Source of the DNA: Pedobacter namyangjuensis
Lineage (GTDB): Bacteria; Bacteroidota; Bacteroidia; Sphingobacteriales; Sphingobacteriaceae
Length of the DNA: 64,000 nt
Direction of reading: 5' to 3'
NCBI RefSeq assembly: GCF_003313325.1
Contig: NZ_QMHQ01000002.1
Span: forward strand, 62,001 to 126,000
Position numbers and translations under genes: made by a program. Shown here in pieces: positions 34,560-43,153 of this stretch (position 1 is its first letter; each line of letters starts with the position of its first letter). The notes under the pieces are model-generated. The model did not search any database. It had not been told where the DNA came from and was given only the letters and a program-made list of their open reading frames with translations.

Positions 34560-37500
34560 TTAATCGCAATTAGGAATAGTATAGGTCCAAGTTTCAGACA
34601 TTTTATAAGGAATAGAAAACGCAACGCCTCTATCTAATTCAAACCAAAGTTTACTACGTACTTTCTCTCTACTGCCGGTTTCGTTCATGGTTAAGCTGTC
34701 ATATAATCTACCGTTAACCATTACGTATTTTATCTTTTCAGAGTTTCTAATATCATCTAAAGGATTCGAATCCATAACAACTAAGTCAGCAAGTTTTCCA
34801 GTTTCTAACGAGCCGATTTCTTTATCCATGCCTAAATAAGAAGCGCCATTTAAAGTTGCATACCTAATAGCCTGCAACGGCGTAGCACCGCCCTGTACAA
34901 ACATCCAAAGTTCCCAATGTGCGCCTAAACCTTGTATTTGTCCGTGTGCACCTAAGTTAATTTTGGTACCGCCGTCAGCAATTTGCTTAACCGCTTTTGC
35001 AACTTCAATATGGCCGTAATCACCGTATTCAGAAGTTGTTCGTCTTCTAGATCGAGAATCAATTATCGCCCGTGGCGTAAAACTTAATAACCTTTCGTTT
35101 TCCCAAACGTTAGTTCTATCGTACCAATAATTTTCTCCCCATTGGCCACCGTAGGCAACAATTAGTGTAGGAGTATAGGCAACATTTGTTTTGTTCCAGA
35201 AACTAGTTACATCTTTATAAACTGGCGCTACCGGAATACTATGTTCAATACCTGTATGTCCATCTGCAACCATATTCATATTATGGAAAAAGGTTGAACC
35301 ACCTTCTGGCACAACTTCCATTTTTAACTGGCGTGCAGCTTCTAAAATTTGCTGGCGCTGATCTCTACGAGGTTGGTTATAAGATTTTACTGAAAATGCA
35401 CCAACGGCTTTCAGTCTTTTTAAGTGCGATAGTGCATCGTCTAAACTATTAATCGTTACCTTAAAATCGCCGTCGGCACCGTATAAAATAGAACCTGTAG
35501 AATATAAACGTGGTCCAATCATTCGGCCTGCTTTTAGCATTTCGCTTTGGCTAAAAACCATTTCGGTATTGCTACTTGGATCGTGGGATGTGGTAACGCC
35601 GAAAGAGAGATTTGCCAGATAAGACCAGTCTTGTTGCGGACTAATTCCATCTGGACTTGTACGTAAGTGTGCATGAACATCAATCATTCCAGGCATAATT
35701 GTTTTGCCTGTTACATCAACAACTTTTGCATTTTCCGGAATGGAAATGTCTTTACCAACTGATGTAATTTTATTGTTTTCTATCAGGATTGTTCCTTCTT
35801 CAATTACTTCATCACCTTTCATAGTAATAATTCTAGCACCTTTAAGCGCTAAAAGTCCTGTCGGGATATCTGTTTTCAATTTTAAACCCAAAGCAATACC
35901 CGCAGTATCAAGTTCTGGCAATATTTGCGGTGCGCCTTCAACAAAAGTGAAAGAATTTTTAACCTCGCGATTGTAATATTGCTCACCCAGCGTCCAAAGT
36001 AGTTTTTTACTATCAGCACTCCAGTGCAAGAATGTCCCAGCATCTTTAGTAACTCTGGCCAATGGAATAGCTTTGTTGTTTGCCGATAAATCCATCGGTA
36101 AACCTGTGGTAACCATCGGTGTAATGTAAGCGTTAAATAATTCTGTAAAAGCCATCCATTTGCCGTCCGGACTTGGTACAAATTGATTTGCGTATTGCGA
36201 AGTATAATGCGTACGCTCGTTGTTTCCATTTAGGTCCATGCTTTTAAAAGCCTTTTTTCCAGCCTCGTATCCTTGATAAAAAATACGGGTATCGTCTTGG
36301 TTAAACGTTGGTTTAATGCCACTTTCGCTTACCAGGGTTTTAGCACCACCGTTTGCAGAAACAATAAACACACCTGTGTTTTTGCCATAGGTTAAGCCTA
36401 AAGTTTCGTTTCCGCTACCTTTTCTAAATACAATTCTATCTCCTTTGCTAGAAAAGGATGGAGAATAATAATAGCCTTTTTCATCTGTTATTAAAGTAGT
36501 TTTTCCACTCTTTATATCAGTTTTTTTAATTGAACCTTTAAATTCATCGCTCCAAGTAGTATAAACCACAAATTTGCCATCAGGGCTAAATTTAGGTTCA
36601 AATTCAAAATCAATACTGTTTGTTAAACGTTCTGGTGTGCCATTTGGAAGCTCTTTTTTGTAAAGGAAACCAGCCGCGTTAAACACTACCGTTTTGCCAT
36701 CAGGCGAAGTAGTTAATTGTCTAATCATTTTAGCAGTAAACTCTGGCATATAAACCGGATGTGTAAAATGAACTGCGTCTTGTACAGTTTGTTGGCTGTT
36801 AACTTCGAAGGGAATATCGGTAATATTCAAATTGCTTAAATCAATTTGCTTGATTTTTCCTTTCGCGTAAAAAACAATTTTTTTAGCATCTGGTGTCCAA
36901 GCGAAGTTTGGATAAACACCAAAAATTGCCCAGGTTTCTTGCTGATCGTGGGTTAAATCTTCTGTTAACGGCCACTGTTCTCCAGTTTTGATATTTTGCA
37001 CATACAAAGCAGATTTTAAACGAACACGTTTTACGTAAGCCATTAACTTTCCATCTGGCGATATTTGTGGACGAGCCGAGCCACCTTGTTCGGCAATTAG
37101 ATTGCTTAATTTTCCAGTCGTTAAATCCAATTGTTTAATCGCATAAATCAATCCGTTGGGATCTTTACTGTATTCGAAGTTCGGACCAGGAGAGACGTCT
37201 TCACTAAAATATAAGAATTTTCCATCGGGCGATACATTTGGTTCGCCAGAGTCTTGCTGATCATTTCTTCTTTTAGTTAATTGAACGCCATCACCACCAT
37301 AAATACTGTACATCCACATTTCGCCAGCACCTAAAGATCTAGAACCCGTAAAATGCTTTCTGGCAATTATATATTCGCTATTTGGCATCCAAGTAGCATT
37401 GTTTAGCAAACGAAAGCTTTCTTTGGTAATCTGTTTTTTGTTACCCCCTTCTTTGTCCATTATCCAAATGTTGTCGCCACCGCTTCTGTCGCTAGTAAAC

Positions 37501-37805
37501 GAGATGTATTTTCCATTTGGGCTAAATCGAGGTTGTACTTCCCATGCAATGCCACCACTAACAAGTTTAGCCGGACCTCCATTTATAGACATTTTGTAGA
37601 TATCGCCTAATAGATCAAAAACAATTTCTTGTCCGTCTGGGCTCACATCTAAATTCATCCAAGTACCTTCATTTGTATTTATGGTAAATGTTTTTGTGGG
37701 GCCTTTGTACTTTTCAACATCCCACTTTGTGGCATCTTTTGTAGTTTGTGCTGTTAAACTAAGTGCAGAAAATAAGCAACTAACAAAAAGGAGATTTTTC
37801 TTCAT
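34560..37805 (-). CDS. Exported beta-propeller / amidohydrolase fusion protein
   Basis: The 1081-residue protein has a signal peptide (MKKNLLFVSCLFSALSLTAQ). About 600 residues of TolB/PD40-type propeller repeats follow (each with SPDGK plus a short beta pattern). The C-terminal part is an amidohydrolase-like TIM barrel with the metal-binding pair H711 and H713 (MIDVHAHLR) and a later GHTGIEHS motif. The end, GSLETGKLADLVVMDSNPLDD, is typical of imidazolonepropionase-type amidohydrolases. Probably periplasmic hydrolysis of an amide or peptide-like bond. Substrate unknown. It diverges from recQ. Confidence 0.93.
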   Translation of the reverse strand: MKKNLLFVSCLFSALSLTAQTTKDATKWDVEKYKGPTKTFTINTNEGTWMNLDVSPDGQEIVFDLLGDIYKMSINGGPAKLVSGGIAWEVQPRFSPNGKYISFTSDRSGGDNIWIMDKEGGNKKQITKESFRLLNNATWMPNSEYIIARKHFTGSRSLGAGEMWMYSIYGGDGVQLTKRRNDQQDSGEPNVSPDGKFLYFSEDVSPGPNFEYSKDPNGLIYAIKQLDLTTGKLSNLIAEQGGSARPQISPDGKLMAYVKRVRLKSALYVQNIKTGEQWPLTEDLTHDQQETWAIFGVYPNFAWTPDAKKIVFYAKGKIKQIDLSNLNITDIPFEVNSQQTVQDAVHFTHPVYMPEFTAKMIRQLTTSPDGKTVVFNAAGFLYKKELPNGTPERLTNSIDFEFEPKFSPDGKFVVYTTWSDEFKGSIKKTDIKSGKTTLITDEKGYYYSPSFSSKGDRIVFRKGSGNETLGLTYGKNTGVFIVSANGGAKTLVSESGIKPTFNQDDTRIFYQGYEAGKKAFKSMDLNGNNERTHYTSQYANQFVPSPDGKWMAFTELFNAYITPMVTTGLPMDLSANNKAIPLARVTKDAGTFLHWSADSKKLLWTLGEQYYNREVKNSFTFVEGAPQILPELDTAGIALGLKLKTDIPTGLLALKGARIITMKGDEVIEEGTILIENNKITSVGKDISIPENAKVVDVTGKTIMPGMIDVHAHLRTSPDGISPQQDWSYLANLSFGVTTSHDPSSNTEMVFSQSEMLKAGRMIGPRLYSTGSILYGADGDFKVTINSLDDALSHLKRLKAVGAFSVKSYNQPRRDQRQQILEAARQLKMEVVPEGGSTFFHNMNMVADGHTGIEHSIPVAPVYKDVTSFWNKTNVAYTPTLIVAYGGQWGENYWYDRTNVWENERLLSFTPRAIIDSRSRRRTTSEYGDYGHIEVAKAVKQIADGGTKINLGAHGQIQGLGAHWELWMFVQGGATPLQAIRYATLNGASYLGMDKEIGSLETGKLADLVVMDSNPLDDIRNSEKIKYVMVNGRLYDSLTMNETGSREKVRSKLWFELDRGVAFSIPYKMSETWTYTIPNCD

Positions 37806-37903
37806 TTTACGGAAAGGTTAGTAACAGAACATCATTATTAAACCCTGTTCTATTAAATTAGCTATATTAAGCTCGCAATTTAATAATATCAGACCATTTT
37901 TGT

Positions 37904-37911
37904 TAGTTTTG
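37904..37911 (+). promoter_or_regulatory. Putative recQ -7 box
   Basis: TAGTTTTG fits TAnnTTTG, 14 bases upstream of the ATG. No -33 match. Confidence 0.35.
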
Positions 37912-37925
37912 ATGCTACCTTTTTT

Positions 37926-39818
37926 ATGACGCAAGCTGAGATTTTAAAAAAATACTGGGGATTTGATAATTTTAGACCTTTGCAGGATGAAATTGTACAG
38001 TCTGTTTTAAATAATAACGATACGCTTGCATTACTGCCTACTGGTGGCGGAAAATCTATTTGCTTTCAGGTTCCGGCGATGGTAATGGAAGGTATTTGCA
38101 TTGTTGTTTCTCCCTTAATTGCCTTGATGAAAGATCAGGTTGAAAATTTAAAGGCCAGGGGTATCGAAGCGATTGCGATTTATGCGGGTATGGGCAAAAG
38201 GGAAATAGATATCTTGCTTGATAATTGCATATACGGTAACATCAAATTTCTATATCTATCGCCAGAAAGACTTCTTTCTGATATCGTTCGTAAGCGAATA
38301 GCTTACATGAATGTTAATTTGATAGCGATAGATGAGGCGCATTGTATTTCCCAGTGGGGATATGATTTTCGACCACCGTATCTTAAAATTAAGGAGCTTA
38401 GAGAAATTCATCCTGATAAGCCTGTTTTAGCATTAACGGCAACGGCAACGCCATTTGTTAGAGAAGATATTATAAAAAAACTCGAACTAAAAGACGCTAA
38501 AGTATTTGTAAAAAGCTTTGCCAGGAGAAATCTTAGCTACGTAGTTTATGATTTGGAAGACAAGCATAAAAAACTTGTTGAAATTATTAAAAATGTAAAG
38601 GGTTGTGGTTTAGTTTACGTTCGCAATAGACGTGAAACTGCCGAAATAGCACATTTTTTACAGCGAAACGGTATAGTTGCAGATTTCTATCATGCAGGAA
38701 TAGAAAAGGATCTTCGTTTTAAAAAGCAAAAAGATTGGAAAAAAGATATTATTAGGGTAATGGTGGCAACCAACGCTTTTGGTATGGGGATAGATAAACC
38801 CGATGTTCGTTTTGTAATTCATATGGATTTGCCAGAGAGTTTGGAAGCTTATTACCAAGAAGCAGGCAGGGCAGGGAGAGATGAAAATAGGGCATTTGCA
38901 GTTTTGTTGGCCAACAAATCAGATCAACTTATTTTAAATGCAAAGTACGCAGATAGCTTCCCTACGGTTGATGAAATTAAAAAGGTTTACCATTATTTGG
39001 GCAGTTACTTTCAGTTGGGTTATGGTGCCGGAGAAGGTTTAAGCTTGGCATTTGATTTGGCCGATTTTTGTAAGCGTTTTAACATTGGCGTAATTAAAAC
39101 CTTAGGTGCCTTAAAATTTCTGGAAAGAGATGGATACGTAGCTTTGTCTGAAAATATTTTTCTGCAGTCGAGGATAATGTTTACAGCAAGCCACGAAGAT
39201 GTTTACCGTTTTCAAATTGAAAACTCTGGTTATGATGCCCTGATAAAAACAATCCAAAGATCTTATGGCGGTGCTTTTGATGCTTACGTTAAGATAAAAG
39301 AGTCCGATCTATCAAACCGTTTAAAAATTTCTTTTAACGATGTAGTTGCACTTTTGGAGCGTTTGCAACAGCTAGAAATAATTTCGTACTTGCCTCAAAC
39401 AGATCAGCCTCAATTGCAATTTGTGGTGCCTAGAGTAGATCACTTGCATTTAGATATCGATGCGAAATACATCGCCTTAAGGCAAAAAATACAAAACGAC
39501 CAACTTAAAGCCGTTTTAGCATATGCATCAACATCGCTCTGCAGGAGTAAACAATTACTTATATATTTTGGTGAGCTAAGTGCAGAGAAATGTGGCTTTT
39601 GCGACATTTGCTTAGCAGAAAGAAAAATTGAGGAACAAGCGCAGCTAAAAGATAAAATCGATTTTGAAATCGTAACCTTGCTTAAAATGCAACACTTCTT
39701 GTTAGATGATTTGGTTAGGGAAATATCAAGTGGAAATGAAAACGATAAAATTGAAAGAATTAGAGATTTGCTGGATGCTGGAAAAATTAAAACCGATGGG
39801 AAGAAATATTATTTGTAA
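37926..39818 (+). CDS. recQ: ATP-dependent DNA helicase RecQ
   Basis: The 630-residue SF2 helicase carries Walker A TGGGKS (K43), the DEAH box at D136-H139 (AIDEAHCISQWG), motif V/VI VATNAFGMGIDKPDVR and EAGRAGRDE, and a zinc-binding RQC segment with CGFCDIC. No HRDC domain is visible at the C-terminus, so it is the short form. It unwinds branched or broken DNA during recombination and replication restart. Bacteroidota often carry a second, longer RecQ elsewhere. It diverges from the amidohydrolase gene and precedes an unrelated transporter by 53 bases. Confidence 0.96.
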   Translation: MTQAEILKKYWGFDNFRPLQDEIVQSVLNNNDTLALLPTGGGKSICFQVPAMVMEGICIVVSPLIALMKDQVENLKARGIEAIAIYAGMGKREIDILLDNCIYGNIKFLYLSPERLLSDIVRKRIAYMNVNLIAIDEAHCISQWGYDFRPPYLKIKELREIHPDKPVLALTATATPFVREDIIKKLELKDAKVFVKSFARRNLSYVVYDLEDKHKKLVEIIKNVKGCGLVYVRNRRETAEIAHFLQRNGIVADFYHAGIEKDLRFKKQKDWKKDIIRVMVATNAFGMGIDKPDVRFVIHMDLPESLEAYYQEAGRAGRDENRAFAVLLANKSDQLILNAKYADSFPTVDEIKKVYHYLGSYFQLGYGAGEGLSLAFDLADFCKRFNIGVIKTLGALKFLERDGYVALSENIFLQSRIMFTASHEDVYRFQIENSGYDALIKTIQRSYGGAFDAYVKIKESDLSNRLKISFNDVVALLERLQQLEIISYLPQTDQPQLQFVVPRVDHLHLDIDAKYIALRQKIQNDQLKAVLAYASTSLCRSKQLLIYFGELSAEKCGFCDICLAERKIEEQAQLKDKIDFEIVTLLKMQHFLLDDLVREISSGNENDKIERIRDLLDAGKIKTDGKKYYL

Positions 39819-39871
39819 AATTTGAAGGCTATTTAATTAGCTTTTATCTACTTTTAGTCTCGCTTTAATTT

Positions 39872-41185
39872 ATGCTACAGAAAAACGATAAAAAAGTAAT
39901 TAGATCTTGGGCTTTTTTCGATTGGGCCAATTCTGCTTATAATTTAGTAATTACCTCAACAATTTTTCCCGCTTACTATTCTGCAATAACATCAGATAAA
40001 AACAACGACACGATAGATTACGTAACGTTTTTTGGTAGAAAATTTGTTAATTCAGCTTTATACAGCTACGCTATGGCATTTGCTTTTTTGGTAATTGCTA
40101 TACTTTCGCCAATCCTATCGTCTATAGCAGATACTAGGGGAAATAAGAAGATATTTATGCAGATGTTTACCTACTTGGGCTCGTTTGCTTGCTGTGGATT
40201 ATTTTTCTTCGAAGCAAAAACTTTAGAGATAGGCGTAATTTTATGTGTAGTTGCAGCCATTGGCTTTTGGGGTAGTTTGGTTTTTTACAACTCTTATTTA
40301 CCAGAAATTGCTACTGTAGATCAGCAGGATAACGTAAGCGCAAAGGGATTTACCTACGGTTACATTGGAAGTATAATTTTGCAAATTATCTGTTTCGTTT
40401 TTGTATTTAAGCCAGATTGGTTTGGTATAACCGATGAGTCAATTCCTGCAAGGCTTTCGTTTGTTATGGTAGGTGTTTGGTGGATAGTTTTTGCGCAGAT
40501 TCCTTTTAAAAACCTGCCAAAGGGGAGCCCTAACTTTAAAGGTGAAACAAAAAACGTGGTAACCAGTGGCTTTGTAGAAATGAAAAAGGTGTGGTCTCAA
40601 GTAAAAGAAATGAAATATTTGAAGAGATTCCTGTTTTCGTTTTTCTTCTATTCTATGGGCGTGCAAACAGTAATGTTAATTGCAACCATTTTCGGCGAAA
40701 AGGAATTGCATTTGCCGACGGAAAAACTTATTGCGACTATTTTAATATTGCAACTGGTAGCTATTCCTGGAGCTATGTTAATGTCTTATCTATCGTCAAA
40801 AAAATATGGTAACGTAAACGTGTTAATTGGTGTGGTTGTGATTTGGATAGGTGCTTGTCTGGCCGCTTATTTTATCAACACCGAAATGCAGTTTTATATT
40901 CTAGCTGCTGTTATAGGTCTAATTATGGGCGGAATTCAATCCTTATCTCGTTCAACTTATTCTAAATTTCTGCCACCAGATAGTCCAGATCATACTTCTT
41001 TCTTTAGTTTTTACGATGTTGCCGAGAAAGTTGCGCTTGTTTTTGGTTTATTTATCTTCGGTTTTATAGACGAACAATTAGGAATGCGAAATTCTGTTAT
41101 CGCTTTAACGGTGTTTTTCGTTTTAGGTTTGCTATTTTTGCTGGCTTTGAAAAAGGTCGAGCCTAAGTCCGTTAAAGTAGATTAA
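39872..41185 (+). CDS. MFS-type transporter of the UMF1/Atg22 group
   Basis: The 437-residue membrane protein starts with the family landmark RSWAFFDWANSAYNLVIT. About 12 hydrophobic segments are separated by short loops, including RSTYSKFLPPDSPDHTSFF (two landmarks of Atg22/UMF1). Yeast Atg22 exports amino acids from the vacuole; the bacterial substrates are unknown. Inner membrane. It lies between recQ and the LutA-like gene, 22 bases before the latter, so the two may be co-transcribed. Confidence 0.9.
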   Translation: MLQKNDKKVIRSWAFFDWANSAYNLVITSTIFPAYYSAITSDKNNDTIDYVTFFGRKFVNSALYSYAMAFAFLVIAILSPILSSIADTRGNKKIFMQMFTYLGSFACCGLFFFEAKTLEIGVILCVVAAIGFWGSLVFYNSYLPEIATVDQQDNVSAKGFTYGYIGSIILQIICFVFVFKPDWFGITDESIPARLSFVMVGVWWIVFAQIPFKNLPKGSPNFKGETKNVVTSGFVEMKKVWSQVKEMKYLKRFLFSFFFYSMGVQTVMLIATIFGEKELHLPTEKLIATILILQLVAIPGAMLMSYLSSKKYGNVNVLIGVVVIWIGACLAAYFINTEMQFYILAAVIGLIMGGIQSLSRSTYSKFLPPDSPDHTSFFSFYDVAEKVALVFGLFIFGFIDEQLGMRNSVIALTVFFVLGLLFLLALKKVEPKSVKVD

Positions 41186-41207
41186 GCCCGATAGAACACA
41201 TCCACCA

Positions 41208-41936
41208 ATGAAGATAGAATTATTTATACCTTGTTTTGTAGATCAATTATACCCAGAAACTGCTTTTAATACCATTAAAGTTTTAGAAAAGGCTGGATGT
41301 GAGGTTTTTTATAATTCCAAACAAACTTGTTGTGGCCAACCTGCTTACAATGCAGGTTATTGGGAACAGGCTAAGGAAATTGGTGGCAAGTTTTTAGAAG
41401 ATTTTTCTGAAACTGATTACATCGTTGCACCATCCGCATCTTGTGTTGGAATGGTAAAAAATGGATACAATGATTTGTTTACGAATACTATAGTTCATAA
41501 TAAATGCCGTAATGTTCAAGCTAATATATTTGAACTTTCAGATTTCTTAGTCAATATTTTAAAAAAGGACTATTTTGGAGCTGAGCTAGATGGTAAAGCC
41601 GTTTATCATGATTCTTGCAGTGGATTAAGGGAGTGCAAAATTAAAGAGGAGCCACGCCAATTGCTTTCGAAGGTGCTTGGTTTAGAGATGGTAGAAATGA
41701 AAGATACCGATATGTGTTGTGGCTTTGGTGGTACTTTTGCCGTTAAGTTTGATGCAATTTCATCGGCCATGGCCGAACAAAAAATAAATAACGCATTAGA
41801 AATGGAGGCAGAGTACATTATCTCCACAGATTTATCTTGTCTATTGCATTTGGATGGTTACATTAAAAAAAATAATATCCCGATAAAAACCATGCACATT
41901 GCAGATGTATTGGCCAATGGCTGGTTGGACTATTAA
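41208..41936 (+). CDS. LutA-like (Fe-S) oxidoreductase, CCG-domain protein
   Basis: The 242-residue protein has two cysteine-rich CCG domains: TCCGQPAYNAG near residue 45 and MCCGFGGTFAVKF near 170, with HDSCSGLRE before the second. This is the LutA/YkgE architecture, a component of L-lactate or glycolate-type oxidation with LutB and LutC in other bacteria. Those partners are absent here, so either they are elsewhere or this works with another oxidase. Cytoplasmic, probably a heterodisulfide-reductase-like redox protein. Confidence 0.9.
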   Translation: MKIELFIPCFVDQLYPETAFNTIKVLEKAGCEVFYNSKQTCCGQPAYNAGYWEQAKEIGGKFLEDFSETDYIVAPSASCVGMVKNGYNDLFTNTIVHNKCRNVQANIFELSDFLVNILKKDYFGAELDGKAVYHDSCSGLRECKIKEEPRQLLSKVLGLEMVEMKDTDMCCGFGGTFAVKFDAISSAMAEQKINNALEMEAEYIISTDLSCLLHLDGYIKKNNIPIKTMHIADVLANGWLDY

Positions 41937-42093
41937 AATCAATCTTTAGCAAAAATATTTCTTGGCTTTAAACTTTAATGTAGAAAATCCGTCTACTATT
42001 AACTAATTCTTACAGCAAATAATCCTTTGTAAAAAGATTAGTGATAATCAAACAAATTAACTTTTTTTAACATTTCTTGTCTAAAAACTACAA

Positions 42094-42101
42094 TAAATTT
42101 G
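42094..42101 (+). promoter_or_regulatory. Putative -7 box of the GLPGLI-like gene
   Basis: TAAATTTG fits TAnnTTTG, 22 bases before the ATG at 42124. Confidence 0.4.
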
Positions 42102-42123
42102 TAGCATCAAAACAAAAATACCC

Positions 42124-43002
42124 ATGAAAAAAACTATGGTAGCCATTGTTGGCTTATTATCATTGGCTTTAACAACTCAAGCACAAAAAAAATCCGGAGC
42201 TATCCAGTTCGTTAGTTCTACAGATCCAGTTGCAGTTGCTGCTGCTAACGGCTTTCAAATGAATGACGAAATGAAAGCGAGAATGCCAAAATCGGTTAAA
42301 ACAAATTTCGAATTATTATACAATGCCACTAACGCAAGTTACATGCCAGTAGAAGATACAGAAGATAGCAATGGTGGTGGCGGTGGCGGCATGGGACGCA
42401 TGATGATGCGTTTTGGTGGCGCTGGTGGGGCTAGGGAATACTATTACACCTTTGCAGATCAGAAACTGGTAGAGGTTTTTGACGTTAGCGATACAACCTA
42501 TGCAATGCCAAGCAAGTTAACCGTTGCAAACCCACCAAGTTTGGCAATGAATAGGCCACAAAACCAAAATGCACCACAAAACAATAGTGCAGTTCAGTTT
42601 TTACCAGGTCCACCAACTTTAGAAGTTGTAAAGACTGACGAAACTAAAAAGATCCTAGATTTTAACTGTAAAAAGGTGATTGTTAAATCTATCCGCAAAG
42701 CGAAAGTTTTAGGAGAAGATAAAGATGTTACCGATGAAACTGCTTTATGGTACACTACAGATTTAGGTTTTAATTTTTCTCCAGACCCAAATTTATGGAC
42801 AGAAGGAGTGGTATTAGCAATTGAAAACAAGGGTAAAGCTACCACTGCTACCAGCATAGAGTACAGAAATGTAAGTGCAAAAGATGTAACTGCCCCTAAA
42901 AAAGCATTGCCTATAACTCAAGAAGAGTACAAAGCTAAAATGGAGGCAATGATGAAAAGATTTTCAGGTGGCGGTCAACCAAGAAGTATCAGAATAAACT
43001 AA
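42124..43002 (+). CDS. Exported GLPGLI-like protein
   Basis: The 292-residue protein has a signal peptide (MKKTMVAIVGLLSLALTTQAQ). The body resembles the GLPGLI/porph_ging family: FELLYNATNASYMPVE early, then TKKILDFNCKKVIVKS and ALWYTTDLGF later. A Gly/Met-rich stretch (GGGGGGMGRMMMRFGGAGG) interrupts it, presumably disordered. Function of the family is unknown; it is a frequent secreted class in Bacteroidota. A single-gene unit closed by a terminator. Confidence 0.8.
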   Translation: MKKTMVAIVGLLSLALTTQAQKKSGAIQFVSSTDPVAVAAANGFQMNDEMKARMPKSVKTNFELLYNATNASYMPVEDTEDSNGGGGGGMGRMMMRFGGAGGAREYYYTFADQKLVEVFDVSDTTYAMPSKLTVANPPSLAMNRPQNQNAPQNNSAVQFLPGPPTLEVVKTDETKKILDFNCKKVIVKSIRKAKVLGEDKDVTDETALWYTTDLGFNFSPDPNLWTEGVVLAIENKGKATTATSIEYRNVSAKDVTAPKKALPITQEEYKAKMEAMMKRFSGGGQPRSIRIN

Positions 43003-43020
43003 TTTATTTAAATAATATTG

Positions 43021-43048
43021 AGCCTCAGATTTATCTGGGGCTTTTTTA
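43021..43048 (+). terminator. Rho-independent terminator
   Basis: A 9-bp stem (AGCCTCAGA with TCTGGGGCT, one G-T), a 4-base loop and a T-run, 18 bases after the GLPGLI-like gene. Confidence 0.88.
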
Positions 43049-43079
43049 TTTTACACTATTATTTAATGTAGGTATATCT

Positions 43080-43087
43080 TATCTTTG
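43080..43087 (+). promoter_or_regulatory. Putative thrS operon promoter (-7 box)
   Basis: TATCTTTG fits TAnnTTTG, 66 bases upstream of the thrS ATG. No TTTG at the right spacing. Confidence 0.5.
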
Positions 43088-43094
43088 CTTTCCA

Positions 43095-43117
43095 AAAATC
43101 ACGTAGTAGGTGATTTT
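43095..43117 (+). promoter_or_regulatory. Hairpin in the thrS 5' leader
   Basis: AAAATCAC-GTAGTAG-GTGATTTT has perfect 8-bp arms with a 7-base loop and would lie at the very start of the thrS transcript. Candidate control element, with a loop the size of an anticodon loop. No experimental support known to me. Confidence 0.35.
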
Positions 43118-43153
43118 CTAATAATTTTTTTAAACTCTAAATCATAGTTGTAG

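Noticed and set aside
42381..42440. Possible phase-variable Gly repeat in the GLPGLI-like gene
   Set aside because: The Gly codons are mixed (GGT, GGC), so the DNA is not a homogeneous repeat prone to slippage.
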